Shown piece by piece: positions 55,182 to 64,000 of a stretch of 64,000 nt of DNA. The notes beneath the pieces are model-generated. The model was not told the origin of the DNA, made no database searches, and worked only from the letters and a program-made list of their open reading frames with translations. Within the stretch, counting starts at the first letter, position 1, and every line of letters begins with the position of its first letter. The position numbers were made by a program, and so were the translations under genes. Origin of the DNA: Homoserinimonas sp044769865 (GTDB taxonomy: Bacteria > Actinomycetota > Actinomycetes > Actinomycetales > Microbacteriaceae); assembly GCF_044769865.1 (NCBI RefSeq), contig NZ_JBIZWA010000002.1, positions 248,001-312,000 of the forward strand. The letters are read 5' to 3'.

Positions 55182-57112
55182 ATACCCAGCGATCCTTCGA
55201 AGTTGCCCTCTTCGAGACGCGACTTGACAGCGACCAGGAAGCGCGACGCATCCGCGCCATCGATGATCCGGTGGTCGTACGAGAGTGCCAGGTAGACCAT
55301 CGAACGGATGGAGATAGCCTCGACCCCTTCGCTCTGCACAACCACGGGCCGCTTCGTGACGATGCCCGTGCCGAGGATGGCCGACTGCGGCAGGAACACC
55401 ACAGGCGTGTCGAACAGTGCGCCGCGCGAACCCGTGTTCGTGAGCGTGAACGTGCCGCCAGCAAGCTCGTCTGGCTTGAGCTTGTTCTCGCGAGTGCGCT
55501 CGGCCAGATCGGCGATCTCCTTCGCCAGTCCGGCGATGTCGAGCGAGCCTGCATCCCTGATCACAGGAGTGAGCAGCCCGCGCTCGGTGTCGACCGCGAT
55601 GCTCAGGTTCTCCTGCGGCGGGTAGACGATGTTCTCGCCATCGATCGTCGCGTTGATGATCGGGTAGGCCTGGAGCGCCTCCGACGCAGCAAGGGCGAAG
55701 AAGGGAAGGAAGGAGAGCTTGGTGCCCGTCTTCTCGAGGAACGCGTCCTTGACCCGCGAACGGAGTGCGGCCACCTTCGTGACGTCGACCTCGACGACGG
55801 TCGTCAGCTGCGCAGAAGACTGCATCGAGATGACAGCACGCTCGGCGACGACCTTGCGGAGGCGCGTCATGGGAACTGTTGTTCCACGGAGCGGCGAGGT
55901 CTCGAGCTTCGGCGCAGGCGTCGAAGCAGGTGCTTCAGCGGGCTTCTCGCTCGCCGAGCTGCTCGACTTTGCGGCTTCAAGCACGTCTTCCTTGCGGATG
56001 CGACCGCCGACCCCGGTACCGGAGACCGTCGAAAGGTCGACGCCCTTCTCCGCAGCGAGCTTGCGCACGATCGGGGTCACGTAGCCGGAGCTGCCGCCCG
56101 AGGACGCGCTAGCTGCCGGCACTGCGGCCGGCGCGGAGGCATCACCCTGCTCCTCTGCCGGCTGGTGCGTCACCGACGCAGACGGAACGGACTCGGTGGG
56201 GGCGCCACCGTCAGGCGCGTCGGCCTCGGCCGCCTGCGACTCGGATGCCTTCGCAGGCTCCTCCTGCGCGGGGGACGGCACGGCTGCGGGCGGCTCGGAG
56301 GGCAGGTACTCCTGCTGCGGGGCTGCCTGCTCGTCCTGCTGCGGGGCTGCCTGCTCGTCCTGCTGCGGCTGCTCGTCCTGCTGCGGCTGCTCCTGCGCTG
56401 GCGCGGGCTGCTCGGCTGCGCCAGCGTCGGCGCCGGAACCGATGCGCAGGAGTTCCGCACCGATCTCGATGGTCTGGTCCTCAGCAACCAGGATCTCCTG
56501 GACGATGCCCGCGATGGGCGAGGGGATCTCGGTGTCGACCTTGTCGGTCGAGATCTCCAGGAGCGGCTCGTCGACCTCGACGGAGTCGCCCACCTGCTTG
56601 AGGATGCGAGTGACGGTGCCCTCGGTGACGCTTTCTCCGAGCGAGGGGAGCGTGACTGCCTGACCGCCGGATGCTGCGGGCGCGGACTGTACCTCTGCCT
56701 GCGGGGCCTCCTCCTGCTGGGCTTCAGCCTGCGGAGCCTCTTCCTGCTGCGGTTCGGCCTGCTGCTGCGACTCCTGGGCGCTTTCCTCGCTCGGGGCCGC
56801 TGCCTCAGCCGGCGCGGCTTCCTCGGCGGCCGGGGCGGACTCTGCGGGCGCCGCCGGCTCTGCGCCGTCGGACGAGCCGTCCCCGATGCGCACGAGCGGC
56901 GCACCGACCTCGACGGTCTCATCCTCGGCGACGAGGATCTCCTCGATCACACCGGCAATGGGGGACGGGATCTCCGTGTCGACCTTGTCGGTGGATACTT
57001 CGAGCAGAGGTTCGTCGACCTCCACACGGTCTCCGACGTTCTTCAGCCAGCGCGTTACCGTGCCCTCAGTGACGCTCTCGCCGAGCGCCGGGAGGTTGAC
57101 GGATTGGCTCAT
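55178..57112 (-). CDS. sucB: Dihydrolipoamide acyltransferase E2 (two lipoyl domains)
   Basis: 644-aa E2 core of 2-oxoacid dehydrogenase complexes. Two lipoyl domains have lysines K43 and K191, each in the motif STDKVDTEIPSP. They are followed by a Gln/Pro/Ala-rich linker, the peripheral-subunit-binding domain (TPIVRKLAAEKGVDLSTVSG) and the catalytic acyltransferase with the closing SYDHRIIDGADASRFL (H-x3-D-G). Databases call it SucB. In actinobacteria such as Corynebacterium and Mycobacterium a single E2 serves pyruvate dehydrogenase and the oxoglutarate complex, so it likely partners with the aceE product. It follows lpd by 51 bp on the same strand. Confidence 0.93.
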   Translation of the reverse strand: MSQSVNLPALGESVTEGTVTRWLKNVGDRVEVDEPLLEVSTDKVDTEIPSPIAGVIEEILVAEDETVEVGAPLVRIGDGSSDGAEPAAPAESAPAAEEAAPAEAAAPSEESAQESQQQAEPQQEEAPQAEAQQEEAPQAEVQSAPAASGGQAVTLPSLGESVTEGTVTRILKQVGDSVEVDEPLLEISTDKVDTEIPSPIAGIVQEILVAEDQTIEIGAELLRIGSGADAGAAEQPAPAQEQPQQDEQPQQDEQAAPQQDEQAAPQQEYLPSEPPAAVPSPAQEEPAKASESQAAEADAPDGGAPTESVPSASVTHQPAEEQGDASAPAAVPAASASSGGSSGYVTPIVRKLAAEKGVDLSTVSGTGVGGRIRKEDVLEAAKSSSSASEKPAEAPASTPAPKLETSPLRGTTVPMTRLRKVVAERAVISMQSSAQLTTVVEVDVTKVAALRSRVKDAFLEKTGTKLSFLPFFALAASEALQAYPIINATIDGENIVYPPQENLSIAVDTERGLLTPVIRDAGSLDIAGLAKEIADLAERTRENKLKPDELAGGTFTLTNTGSRGALFDTPVVFLPQSAILGTGIVTKRPVVVQSEGVEAISIRSMVYLALSYDHRIIDGADASRFLVAVKSRLEEGNFEGSLGI

Positions 57113-57163
57113 CAGGGGTGCTCCTTCGGTGAATTCTCTTGATTCAGCATAGTTCCGGGGGCG

Positions 57164-58537
57164 TCAGACGCCGTGAAGCGGCTTGCCAGCAAGCGCGAGG
57201 AAGGCTTCGCCGAGCGCCTCGTTCTGCGTCGGATGCGCGTGCAGCAGGGGCGCGATGTCTTCGGGGTACGCGTCCCAGTTGACGGCGAGCTGTGCTTCGC
57301 CGATGAGTTCTCCCACACGGCCACCGATCATGTGCACGCCGACCACGGGGCCGTCGTTGACGCGGACCACCTTGATGAGGCCCGAGGTGCCGATGATGTG
57401 GCTCTTGCCGTTACCGGCGAGGTTGTAGTCGTAGCTCGTGACGTTCTCGGCACCGTGCACCTCCTTGGCCTTCGCCTCCGATAGGCCGACAGAGGCGACC
57501 TCGGGGTCGGAGTACGTGACCTTCGGGATGTTGGCATCGCTCACCACGACCGGGTTCAGACCGGCGATCTCCTCAGCGACGAAGATGCCCTGCTGGAAGC
57601 CCCTGTGGGCGAGCTGGAGGCCGGGGACGATGTCGCCAACCGCGTAGACGCCGGGCACGTTCGTGGCGAGGCGCTCGTTCGTGAGCACGAAGCCACGGTC
57701 CATCTCGACGCCGACCTCGTCGAATCCGAGGCCCTCGGTCACGGGGCCGCGACCGACCGCCACGAGCAGCAACTCGGCCTCGACCGTCTCGCCGTTCTCA
57801 AGCGTCAGGACGACGCCGTCGTCGTTCTGGGTGACGCTCTGGAATCGAACGCCCAGCTTGAAGTTGATACCGCGCTTGCGGAACGCGCGCTCGAACTGCT
57901 TGCTGATTGCCTCGTCCTCGTTGGGCACGAGGTGGGGGAGCGCCTCGATGATCGTGACGTCGGCGCCCCACGACTTCCAGACACTTGAGAACTCGACACC
58001 GATGACACCGCCACCGAGCACGGCAACCTTCTTCGGCACGAAGTCGAGCTCGAGCGCCTGCTCAGAGGTAATGACTCGTCCGCCGATCTCGAGGCCCGGG
58101 AGTGTGCGCGAGTACGAACCGGTCGCGAGGATGACGTTCTTGCCGGTGTAGCGGGTTCCCGCGACCTCGACGGTGTTCGGTGCGACGAGTCGACCCTCAC
58201 CCTCGACCACCGTGATGCCCCGCATCTTGATGAGTCCCGTGAGCCCCTTGAACTTGCTCGAGACGACCTCCTGGCGGTACGCCGTCACACCAGCGATGTC
58301 GATCCCGTCGAGGGAGGCCGTGACACCGTACTTGGCAGATTCACGGGCAACGTCTGCGACCTCGGCCGAGTGCAGGAGCGCCTTGGTCGGGATGCATCCG
58401 ACGTGGAGACAGGTGCCGCCCAGCTTGTTCTTCTCGATGAGGACCACCGAAAATCCCAATTGCACGGATCGGAGGGCTGCGGCGTAGCCGCCGCTTCCGC
58501 CGCCGAGGATCACTACGTCATACGTCTCTTCAGACAC
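57164..58537 (-). CDS. lpdA: Dihydrolipoyl dehydrogenase (E3)
   Basis: 457-aa FAD/NAD disulfide oxidoreductase re-oxidising the lipoyl groups of E2. FAD fingerprint DVVILGGGSGGYAAALRSVQ, redox-active cysteines in GGTCLHVGCIPTKALLHS, NAD fingerprint VAVLGGGVIGVEFSSVWKSW, and the C-terminal catalytic pair HAHPTQNEALGEA (His-x4-Glu) are all present. The start is the GTG at 58537 behind AAGGAG. First gene of an lpd-E2 pair. The E1 (aceE) is elsewhere in the window. Confidence 0.97.
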   Translation of the reverse strand: MSEETYDVVILGGGSGGYAAALRSVQLGFSVVLIEKNKLGGTCLHVGCIPTKALLHSAEVADVARESAKYGVTASLDGIDIAGVTAYRQEVVSSKFKGLTGLIKMRGITVVEGEGRLVAPNTVEVAGTRYTGKNVILATGSYSRTLPGLEIGGRVITSEQALELDFVPKKVAVLGGGVIGVEFSSVWKSWGADVTIIEALPHLVPNEDEAISKQFERAFRKRGINFKLGVRFQSVTQNDDGVVLTLENGETVEAELLLVAVGRGPVTEGLGFDEVGVEMDRGFVLTNERLATNVPGVYAVGDIVPGLQLAHRGFQQGIFVAEEIAGLNPVVVSDANIPKVTYSDPEVASVGLSEAKAKEVHGAENVTSYDYNLAGNGKSHIIGTSGLIKVVRVNDGPVVGVHMIGGRVGELIGEAQLAVNWDAYPEDIAPLLHAHPTQNEALGEAFLALAGKPLHGV

Positions 58538-58629
58538 CCGTCAACTCCTTGTGGATGAGGCTTTGTGCAAGACCGCATCCCGGAGCCGAGACACGCATCC
58601 AGCGGCAGATCAATCGTTCTGCCAGCCTA

Positions 58630-60123
58630 CTACGACCGGCCGAACTCGTCCGTCAGTTCGAGCAGCGCCCGCAGGGCGACACCGGTCGGGCCCTTGCCCG
58701 TGAATCCGTAGCCGGAACCTTGGTTGTGGGCCGGGCCAGCGATGTCGATGTGGGCCCACGGGATCGTTGACTCGCCGCCGGGGCGCGGCGTCGCGAATTC
58801 CTTCAGGAAGGTGGCTGCCAGGAGCATCCCGCCGGCCGTGCTGCCGATCTTGGCATTGGCGATATCCGCGACATCAGAATTGAGCGAAGCGCGGAGTTCC
58901 TCTGCGAACGGCATGGGCCAGAACTTCTCGCCGACCCGATCGGCGGCGTCGCAAAGCTGGTCGACGAGCTCGCGGTCACCCATGACGCCCGCGTAGCGCG
59001 TGCCCAGTGCGACGATGGCGGCGCCCGTCAACGTCGCGATATCGATGATCGCGTCGGGCTGTTCCTCGCCCGCCGCAACGAGTCCGTCGGCGAGGACCAG
59101 GCGTCCCTCGGCATCGGTGTTGAGTACCTCGATCGTGGTGCCTCCACGCACGGTGATGACATCGTTGGGGCGCATGGCCTCGCCGGAGGGCATGTTCTCC
59201 GCGAGGCACAGCCATGCGGTGAGACGCACGGGGAGCGCGAGCCGGGATGCCGCGAGCACCACACCGAGTGCGGTGGCTGCACCGGCCATGTCGTACTTCA
59301 TGCCGACCATGGAGGCTGCTGGCTTCAGGGACAGGCCGCCGCTGTCGAAGGTGATGCCCTTGCCCACGAGGGCGAGGTGCTTGCTCGCGTCGGCGGGCAC
59401 GTAATCGATACGCACGAGCCGGGGACCGCGCTCGGAGCCGCGACCGACGCCGAGGAGGCCACCGAAGCCGCCCTCCTCCAGCTGCGCCTCGTCGAACACC
59501 GTGACCTCGACTCCTGTGCGACCGGCGAAGAGCTCGCGGGCGCGCTCGGCGAAGCTTTCGGGGTACAGGACGGCGGGGGGAAGATTGACGAGATCTCTTA
59601 CGACCGTCATCGCCTCGGCTATCGCATCGGCCCGCTCGACGAGCTCGGGGGAGTCGGATTCGGCTGCGACGAGAACCTCAGACGCGGGAACCTTGGTCGA
59701 GGCCTTCGACTTACCGCGTGACTCCGTATAGGCGTACGCGCCGATGGCGGCGCCTTCGAGCACTGCAGAGAGCTCCGTCTCGGCGCTGTGGGGGAGCGCG
59801 ATGGCCACGGTGGTTGTTCCCACGAGCTGGCGGGTCGCACTTCCCGCCGCCGCGCGGAGCGCTTCCTCTGTCGGCTCGCCCTTTCCAAGTCCGACGAGCG
59901 CAACGGCGCGCGCCGCGACATCCGGCACCGCAATTCGCACGAGCTCGTCGCGTGCCCCCGTGACGCCCAGGGCAGAGAGACGATCGCTTAGCGCGGTGAT
60001 GGCGGCGATGTTGCTGTGGACGCGGGGCGCCTCGTCTCCCCGGCTGCTGACGCCGACGACGAGGACGTCGGCGGCGATTGCTTCTGGCGGAGTGGTGGCG
60101 ATGGCGAGGCTCGGTGTTGGCAT
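58630..60123 (-). CDS. pepA: Leucyl aminopeptidase (M17)
   Basis: 497-aa hexameric dizinc aminopeptidase. The N-terminal macro-like domain is variable. The catalytic domain has LALVGKGITFDSGGLSLK (lysine and aspartate ligands), MKYDMAGAATALGVVLA and the family signature NTDAEGRLVLADGL, then a C-terminal WAHIDIAGPAHNQGSGYG. The mRNA is probably leaderless (TAGGCT, 6 nt, ATG). It is divergent from the PAC2 gene across 88 bp, each with its own leaderless-type -10. Confidence 0.95.
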   Translation of the reverse strand: MPTPSLAIATTPPEAIAADVLVVGVSSRGDEAPRVHSNIAAITALSDRLSALGVTGARDELVRIAVPDVAARAVALVGLGKGEPTEEALRAAAGSATRQLVGTTTVAIALPHSAETELSAVLEGAAIGAYAYTESRGKSKASTKVPASEVLVAAESDSPELVERADAIAEAMTVVRDLVNLPPAVLYPESFAERARELFAGRTGVEVTVFDEAQLEEGGFGGLLGVGRGSERGPRLVRIDYVPADASKHLALVGKGITFDSGGLSLKPAASMVGMKYDMAGAATALGVVLAASRLALPVRLTAWLCLAENMPSGEAMRPNDVITVRGGTTIEVLNTDAEGRLVLADGLVAAGEEQPDAIIDIATLTGAAIVALGTRYAGVMGDRELVDQLCDAADRVGEKFWPMPFAEELRASLNSDVADIANAKIGSTAGGMLLAATFLKEFATPRPGGESTIPWAHIDIAGPAHNQGSGYGFTGKGPTGVALRALLELTDEFGRS

Positions 60124-60129
60124 TCCGCA

Positions 60130-60135
60130 AGCCTA
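60130..60135 (-). promoter_or_regulatory. -10 box of pepA, leaderless-type
   Basis: Minus strand: TAGGCT, 6 nt (TGCGGA), then the pepA ATG. Confidence 0.5.
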
Positions 60136-60199
60136 TTCGTGTTCGCTCTCGGCGTGCTGGGTCGGTGGCCTGCGGGCGTGCCCGCCGAGTACCCGTGGA

Positions 60200-60205
60200 T
60201 ACGAT
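60200..60205 (+). promoter_or_regulatory. -10 box of PAC2 gene, leaderless-type
   Basis: TACGAT, 6 nt (TGGAGC), then the ATG at 60212. GGAG in the spacer is too close to the ATG to be a normal ribosome-binding site. Confidence 0.45.
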
Positions 60206-60211
60206 TGGAGC

Positions 60212-61138
60212 ATGCGAGAGGTCGATGGGCTCTACAGCGCTGGGGACGCCTTCGGGGCAGTCCCGCCGGGCGTGCCGCTCGTCGCTGCCCTGACGGGCTT
60301 CGCCGATGCAGGATCCGCCGTGTCCCAGTTCACCGAGGCGGTGCGCGAGGACCTTGGCAGTGAGTCCGTGGCCGTCTTCGACAACGACGAGCTGCTCGAC
60401 TACAGGGCCAGGCGGCCACTCATCTCCTTTGATCGCGACCATCTCGCGAACTATGTTCCGGCCCGCCTGTCGTTGGAACTCCTGAGTGATGAGCTGGGCA
60501 GGCCATTCCTTCTGCTCTCCGGCTACGAGCCCGACTACCAGTGGGACCGCTTCACGCGTGCAGTGCTGTCCCTCATCGAGCGCTTCGAGGTCGGCTCGGT
60601 CACCTGGGTGCACTCGATCCCCATGCCAGTCCCGCACACGCGTCCTATCGGCGTCACTGTGAGCGGCAACCGCACGGAGCTGATCGACGCGATGTCGGTC
60701 TGGCGCCCACACACCCAGGTGCCAGCGAACGCGCTCCACCTCCTCGAGTTCTCGCTCCAGCAGACGGCGCACGAGGTCGCCGGGTTCGTGCTTCTGATTC
60801 CGCACTACCTCTCTGACACTGAGTTCCCGGATGCCGCAGTGAAGGCACTCGAATGCATCACGGCGGCGACCGGCCTGATCTTCCCGACCGATCGGTTGCG
60901 CGAGGGCGGCCGCGACTTCGTCTCCCGGATCGACCTCCAGGTCGCGGAGAACGGTGAGCTAGCGAAGCTCGTGGGAGCACTCGAGGAGCGCCACGACACC
61001 TACATGGAGGGCAACGCCGTGCGTTCGCCCCTGACGGATGTCGATGGCGCCCTGCCGACGGCGGATGAGATCGCGGCAGAACTCGAGAAGTTCCTGGCAA
61101 CCCGCCGCAAGGGAGACGACGACCTTCCCGCAGGCTAG
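60212..61138 (+). CDS. PAC2 family protein
   Basis: 308-aa member of the PAC2 (proteasome assembly chaperone-like) family. The opening has VPLVAALTGFADAGSAVSQF, then FDNDELLDYRARRPLISFD and FLLLSGYEPDYQWDRFTRAV, the central WVHSIPMPVPHTRPIGVTVS and the late HYLSDTEFPDAAVKALECIT. Actinobacteria carry several such proteins alongside the 20S proteasome, but their function is not settled. The ATG at 60212 follows a TACGAT box by 6 nt. The frame is open upstream inside the pepA antisense region, without homology. Confidence 0.87.
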   Translation: MREVDGLYSAGDAFGAVPPGVPLVAALTGFADAGSAVSQFTEAVREDLGSESVAVFDNDELLDYRARRPLISFDRDHLANYVPARLSLELLSDELGRPFLLLSGYEPDYQWDRFTRAVLSLIERFEVGSVTWVHSIPMPVPHTRPIGVTVSGNRTELIDAMSVWRPHTQVPANALHLLEFSLQQTAHEVAGFVLLIPHYLSDTEFPDAAVKALECITAATGLIFPTDRLREGGRDFVSRIDLQVAENGELAKLVGALEERHDTYMEGNAVRSPLTDVDGALPTADEIAAELEKFLATRRKGDDDLPAG

Positions 61139-61167
61139 CCACGCCGCCGCCCCTGCTGCGGCCTCGT

Positions 61168-61173
61168 TAGGAT
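61168..61173 (+). promoter_or_regulatory. -10 box of MFS gene, leaderless-type
   Basis: TAGGAT, 6 nt (CGTGGA), then the GTG at 61180. Confidence 0.5.
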
Positions 61174-61179
61174 CGTGGA

Positions 61180-62493
61180 GTGAATTCGCGCCGGTCCTGG
61201 GTCATCTGGGGTTGCGCGGTGTTTGCCTATGTGGTTGCCGTGATGCAGCGCTCCTCCTTGGGTGTCGCTGCCGTCGAGGCGACTGAGCGATATGAGATCA
61301 CGGCCTCCGTACTGTCGACGCTCGCGGTCGTGCAGCTCATCGTCTATGCCGGGTTGCAGGTTCCTGTCGGGGTGATGCTCGACAGGGTCGGCCCCCGAGT
61401 GCTCATCAGCGGGGGAGCAGCCTTCATGCTTGCGGGGCAACTCGCGGTCGCATTCGCTGATCACTTCTGGCTCGCCGTCGTCGGGCGCATCCTGGTGGGC
61501 ACGGGCGACGCCATGACCTTCATCTCCGTACTCCGGCTACTACCGCTCTGGTTCGCCGGGCGCATCCTGCCGCAGGTCTCCCAGTGGACGGGCAACGTGG
61601 GCCAGCTGGGCCAATTGCTCTCCGCGGTGCCCTTCGCATGGGTGCTCCATGACTTCGGATGGACGCCCGCCTTCGGGTTGGCGGGTGCGGCGGCGCTGTG
61701 CTCCCTGCTGTTGACGCTCGCCGTCGTGAGGGACTCGCCCGCCGGCACTGCGGCATCCGGCGAGGTCGAATCGTGGGGTCACGCATTCCGGGAGGCTCGA
61801 GAGGCCCTCCGGCGGCCCGGCACGCAGCTCGGCTTCTGGTCGCACTTCACGACGCAGGCGCCCGGTTCCATGTTCGCCCTCCTCTGGGGGTTCCCGTTCC
61901 TCGTGAGCGGGCTCGGCTACTCGCCCGGAACCGCCGCGGGACTCCTCAGCCTGCTGCTGCTGTCCGGCGTGATCGCAGGACCGATACTGGGGATCCTGAC
62001 CGCGCGCTACCCGTTCCGTCGTTCCTCACTCGTGCTGGGGATCGTCGCTTGCACGGTCGTTGCGTGGCTCGTCGTGCTTGCACAGACCTCGCCTCCGCCC
62101 TTCTGGCTCGTCTGCATGCTCATCATCGTGCTCGGAGCTGGGGGGCCCGGTTCCCTCATCGGCTTCGAGTTCGCTCGGAGCTTCAACCCGCTGCGAAGCC
62201 ATGGCTCCGCCACGGGCATCGTCAACGTGGGTGGTTTCGTTGCGAGCCTGACGATGATGTTCCTGATCGGGATGACGCTCGATGCCGTCTCGGGAGACGC
62301 TGGCGAGGGACTTTACAGTTGGCAGTCGTTCAGGGTCGCCTTCGCCACGCAGTTCCTCGTGCTCGCGGTCGGGACGGGTTTCATCCTGCACACTCGTCGC
62401 CTCACGCGGCGACGCCTGAAGGACGACGAGGGAATAGAAGTGGGGCCACTGTGGGTTGCTCTCTACAGAGCCCTTCGGCGCAAGCGAGGCTGA
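61180..62493 (+). CDS. MFS transporter
   Basis: 437-aa major facilitator with twelve predicted helices. The loop 2-3 motif is GVMLDRVGPRVLISGGAAFM. Helix 4 carries GRILVGTGDAMTFISVLRLL, resembling members of the nitrate/sugar-phosphate-type ACS and related groups. The second half has GFPFLVSGLGYSPGTAAGLL and a late GFEFARSFNPLRSHGSATGI motif typical of a subfamily common in Actinobacteria. The substrate is unknown. The GTG at 61180 has the leaderless spacing to TAGGAT. It lies 41 bp after PAC2 and 169 bp before the sigma gene. Confidence 0.83.
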   Translation: MNSRRSWVIWGCAVFAYVVAVMQRSSLGVAAVEATERYEITASVLSTLAVVQLIVYAGLQVPVGVMLDRVGPRVLISGGAAFMLAGQLAVAFADHFWLAVVGRILVGTGDAMTFISVLRLLPLWFAGRILPQVSQWTGNVGQLGQLLSAVPFAWVLHDFGWTPAFGLAGAAALCSLLLTLAVVRDSPAGTAASGEVESWGHAFREAREALRRPGTQLGFWSHFTTQAPGSMFALLWGFPFLVSGLGYSPGTAAGLLSLLLLSGVIAGPILGILTARYPFRRSSLVLGIVACTVVAWLVVLAQTSPPPFWLVCMLIIVLGAGGPGSLIGFEFARSFNPLRSHGSATGIVNVGGFVASLTMMFLIGMTLDAVSGDAGEGLYSWQSFRVAFATQFLVLAVGTGFILHTRRLTRRRLKDDEGIEVGPLWVALYRALRRKRG

Positions 62494-62662
62494 GCCGCAC
62501 CCCGTGGAGTGGCCTCCCGGCAAAGCGTGCAATAATTGCTGTTTGAGACCCGTTCGATGGTCCGATTGCCATTTGCGATGATGTCGCTGGCTCCCGGACT
62601 TGACATGGGTCTTAGTGCTGCCCGAAGGGAAGGCACGATCCTCCCGAAAGAAAGGTAACCGC

Positions 62663-63955
62663 ATGGCTACCCGCACCACATCCAAGGCTACGAAGGCCAC
62701 GGCCGCCGAGTCCGACACTGTGATCGACCCGGTCGACCAGCAGCCGTCGGAGACGCCGGCGGCAGCCAAGAAGGCTCCCGCCAAGAAGAAGCCTGCCGCG
62801 AAGAAGTCGACGGATGCTGCGCCCAAGGCGCCAGCCAAGTCACGCGCGAAGAAGAAGGCTGCTGAGGAGCCCATCGAGGTACCCGAGGCAGACGGTGTGG
62901 TCGCCGACGACGTGGATGAGGACGGCGCGACTTCGGGCGAAAACAGTAGCGCAAACGACGAGAAGCTGCCCACGGGCGCGATCGTGCTCTCGATGGCAGA
63001 CGAGGACGATGAGGTTCCCGTCTACTCGGCCACGATCACGGGTGCGACGGCTGACCCTGTCAAGGACTACCTGAAGCAGATCGGTAAGGTCGCTCTCCTC
63101 AACGCCGCCGAGGAGGTCGAGCTCGCCATGCGTATTGAGGCGGGCCTGTTCGCCGAGGACAAGCTCGCAAACGAGGGCGACAAGCTTTCACCCGCTCAGA
63201 AGCGCGAGCTGCAGTGGGTCGCAAAGGACGGGCAGCGCGCCAAGAGTCACCTGCTCGGTGCCAACCTCCGCCTCGTCGTCTCGCTGGCCAAGCGCTACAC
63301 GGGACGAGGCATGCAGTTCCTCGACCTCATCCAGGAAGGAAACCTGGGCCTTATTCGTGCTGTTGAGAAGTTCGACTACACGAAGGGCTTCAAGTTCTCG
63401 ACCTACGCGACCTGGTGGATCCGTCAGGCCATCACGCGCGCCATGGCTGACCAGGCGCGCACGATCCGTATCCCGGTCCACATGGTCGAGGTCATCAACA
63501 AGCTTGCGCGAGTGCAGCGCCAGATGCTGCAGGACCTGGGCCGAGAGCCCACTCCGGAGGAGCTGAGCCGCGAACTCGACATGACGCCCGAGAAGGTCGT
63601 CGAGGTGCAGAAGTACGGTCGCGAGCCGATCTCGCTCCACACGCCGCTCGGCGAGGATGGCGACAGCGAGTTCGGTGACCTCATCGAGGACACCGAGGCC
63701 GTCGTTCCGGCGGACGCCGTGGGGTTCACGATGCTGCAGAAGCAGCTCGAATCGCTTCTTGACTCGCTCTCGGAGCGTGAGGCTGGCGTCATCCGCATGC
63801 GATTCGGGCTGGGGGACGGCATGCCGAAGACCCTGGACCAGATCGGCGACACCTTCGGCGTGACTCGCGAACGCATCCGCCAGATCGAGTCGAAGACCAT
63901 GGCCAAGCTTCGCCATCCGTCCCGGTCGCAGTCGCTCCGGGACTACCTTGAGTAG
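62663..63955 (+). CDS. sigA: Principal RNA polymerase sigma factor (SigA/RpoD/HrdB)
   Basis: 430-aa housekeeping sigma-70. The first ~110 residues are Lys/Ala/Pro-rich (for example KKAPAKKKPAAKKSTD), then acidic. Region 1.2 starts at DPVKDYLKQIGKVALL. Region 2 carries LRLVVSLAKRYTGRGMQFLD and FKFSTYATWWIRQAITRAM (2.3-2.4), and region 3 VIPVHMVEVINKLA-like residues. Region 4 is REAGVIRMRFGLGDGMPKTL and the -35-binding VTRERIRQIESKTM. The ATG at 62663 follows AAAGAAAGG. It ends 45 bp before the window edge. It is the factor expected to read the TANNNT boxes listed here. Confidence 0.96.
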   Translation: MATRTTSKATKATAAESDTVIDPVDQQPSETPAAAKKAPAKKKPAAKKSTDAAPKAPAKSRAKKKAAEEPIEVPEADGVVADDVDEDGATSGENSSANDEKLPTGAIVLSMADEDDEVPVYSATITGATADPVKDYLKQIGKVALLNAAEEVELAMRIEAGLFAEDKLANEGDKLSPAQKRELQWVAKDGQRAKSHLLGANLRLVVSLAKRYTGRGMQFLDLIQEGNLGLIRAVEKFDYTKGFKFSTYATWWIRQAITRAMADQARTIRIPVHMVEVINKLARVQRQMLQDLGREPTPEELSRELDMTPEKVVEVQKYGREPISLHTPLGEDGDSEFGDLIEDTEAVVPADAVGFTMLQKQLESLLDSLSEREAGVIRMRFGLGDGMPKTLDQIGDTFGVTRERIRQIESKTMAKLRHPSRSQSLRDYLE

Positions 63956-64000
63956 GCCCCCGAAGCCTCTCGGAACGCGGCCGTCTGCCGCCAGGTACTT

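Noticed and set aside
55151..57142. A 663-codon open frame opposite the E2 gene
   Set aside because: Antisense shadow. The leucine/arginine-rich translation mirrors the Gln/Pro/Ala linker of E2 and has no domain.
62600..62610. TTGACA upstream of sigA as its promoter
   Set aside because: A perfect -35-like hexamer (about 62601-62606), but the bases 16-18 nt downstream (CGAAGG region) do not resemble a -10.

Overview
The window is a gene-dense, high-GC stretch of a Gram-positive actinobacterial chromosome. Gene content and order (nadA-nadB-nadC-cysteine desulfurase, fasR-fabD-fabH-acpP-fabF, glnA2-glnE next to an adenylylatable glnA1, a DUF3145 and a DUF4191 gene, an Actinobacteria-type class A RNase P RNA) and the protein sequences point to the family Microbacteriaceae (Leifsonia/Salinibacterium/Microbacterium relatives). 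The family is an inference from memory of homologues, not from a search. About 52 protein genes, three tRNAs (Asn, Met-type CAU, Val) and rnpB fill nearly all of the sequence.

Layout. 1-4.8 kb: NAD de novo cluster (nadA with its 5' end outside the window, nadB, nadC) plus a cysteine desulfurase that plausibly builds the NadA Fe-S cluster. 4.8-7.4 kb: class V aminotransferase-like gene and glyS. 7.4-8.85 kb: the only clearly accessory patch, an AbiEi-like/DUF559 gene bracketed by two inverted-repeat pairs and other short repeats. 8.85-15.5 kb: FrnE-type DsbA oxidoreductase with a tiny coupled ORF, YbaK-like protein, dus, dgt, dnaG and an orphan ABC ATPase. 15.5-22.4 kb: tRNA-Asn, a sensor-kinase-like gene coupled to azlCD, def, a DMT-family exporter, a glycosyltransferase, tRNA-Met, an MFS exporter and a cold-shock gene with a textbook terminator. 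22.5-25.8 kb: DUF1684, a family A polymerase without visible nuclease motifs, and DUF3145. 25.8-34.6 kb (minus strand): aceE, fasR, fabD, fabH, acpP, fabF and a glycosyltransferase, a run that takes pyruvate to acetyl-CoA to fatty acids. 34.7-40.5 kb: AhpE-like peroxiredoxin, tRNA-Val, a 1002-aa NCS1-like permease with a huge disordered N-terminus, a Nif3 protein, a coiled-coil protein with a decayed zinc ribbon, and rnpB. 40.5-53.6 kb: ppgK, map, gdhA, panB, glutamine-dependent nadE, glnA2-glnE and glnA1 (facing each other across a bidirectional terminator), RDD and DUF4191 proteins. 53.6-64 kb: a pseudokinase, the lpd-E2 pair of the 2-oxoacid dehydrogenases, pepA, PAC2, an MFS permease and the principal sigma factor.

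The metabolic themes connect: nitrogen (gdhA, two glutamine synthetases, GlnE, glutamine-dependent NadE, and a GlnR-type operator in front of glnA1), NAD (nadABC and nadE), and acetyl-CoA (aceE, E2, lpd feeding the fab operon). At the transcription level the most striking feature is how often a TANNNT hexamer lies exactly 6-7 nt before a start codon, the signature of leaderless mRNAs.

Most of the window is ordinary housekeeping sequence. I saw no CRISPR array, prophage, transposase, toxin-antitoxin pair or secondary-metabolite cluster. The candidates for something new are the repeat-bracketed DUF559 gene, the pseudokinase, the permease with a 550-residue tail, and the kinase-AzlCD coupling.
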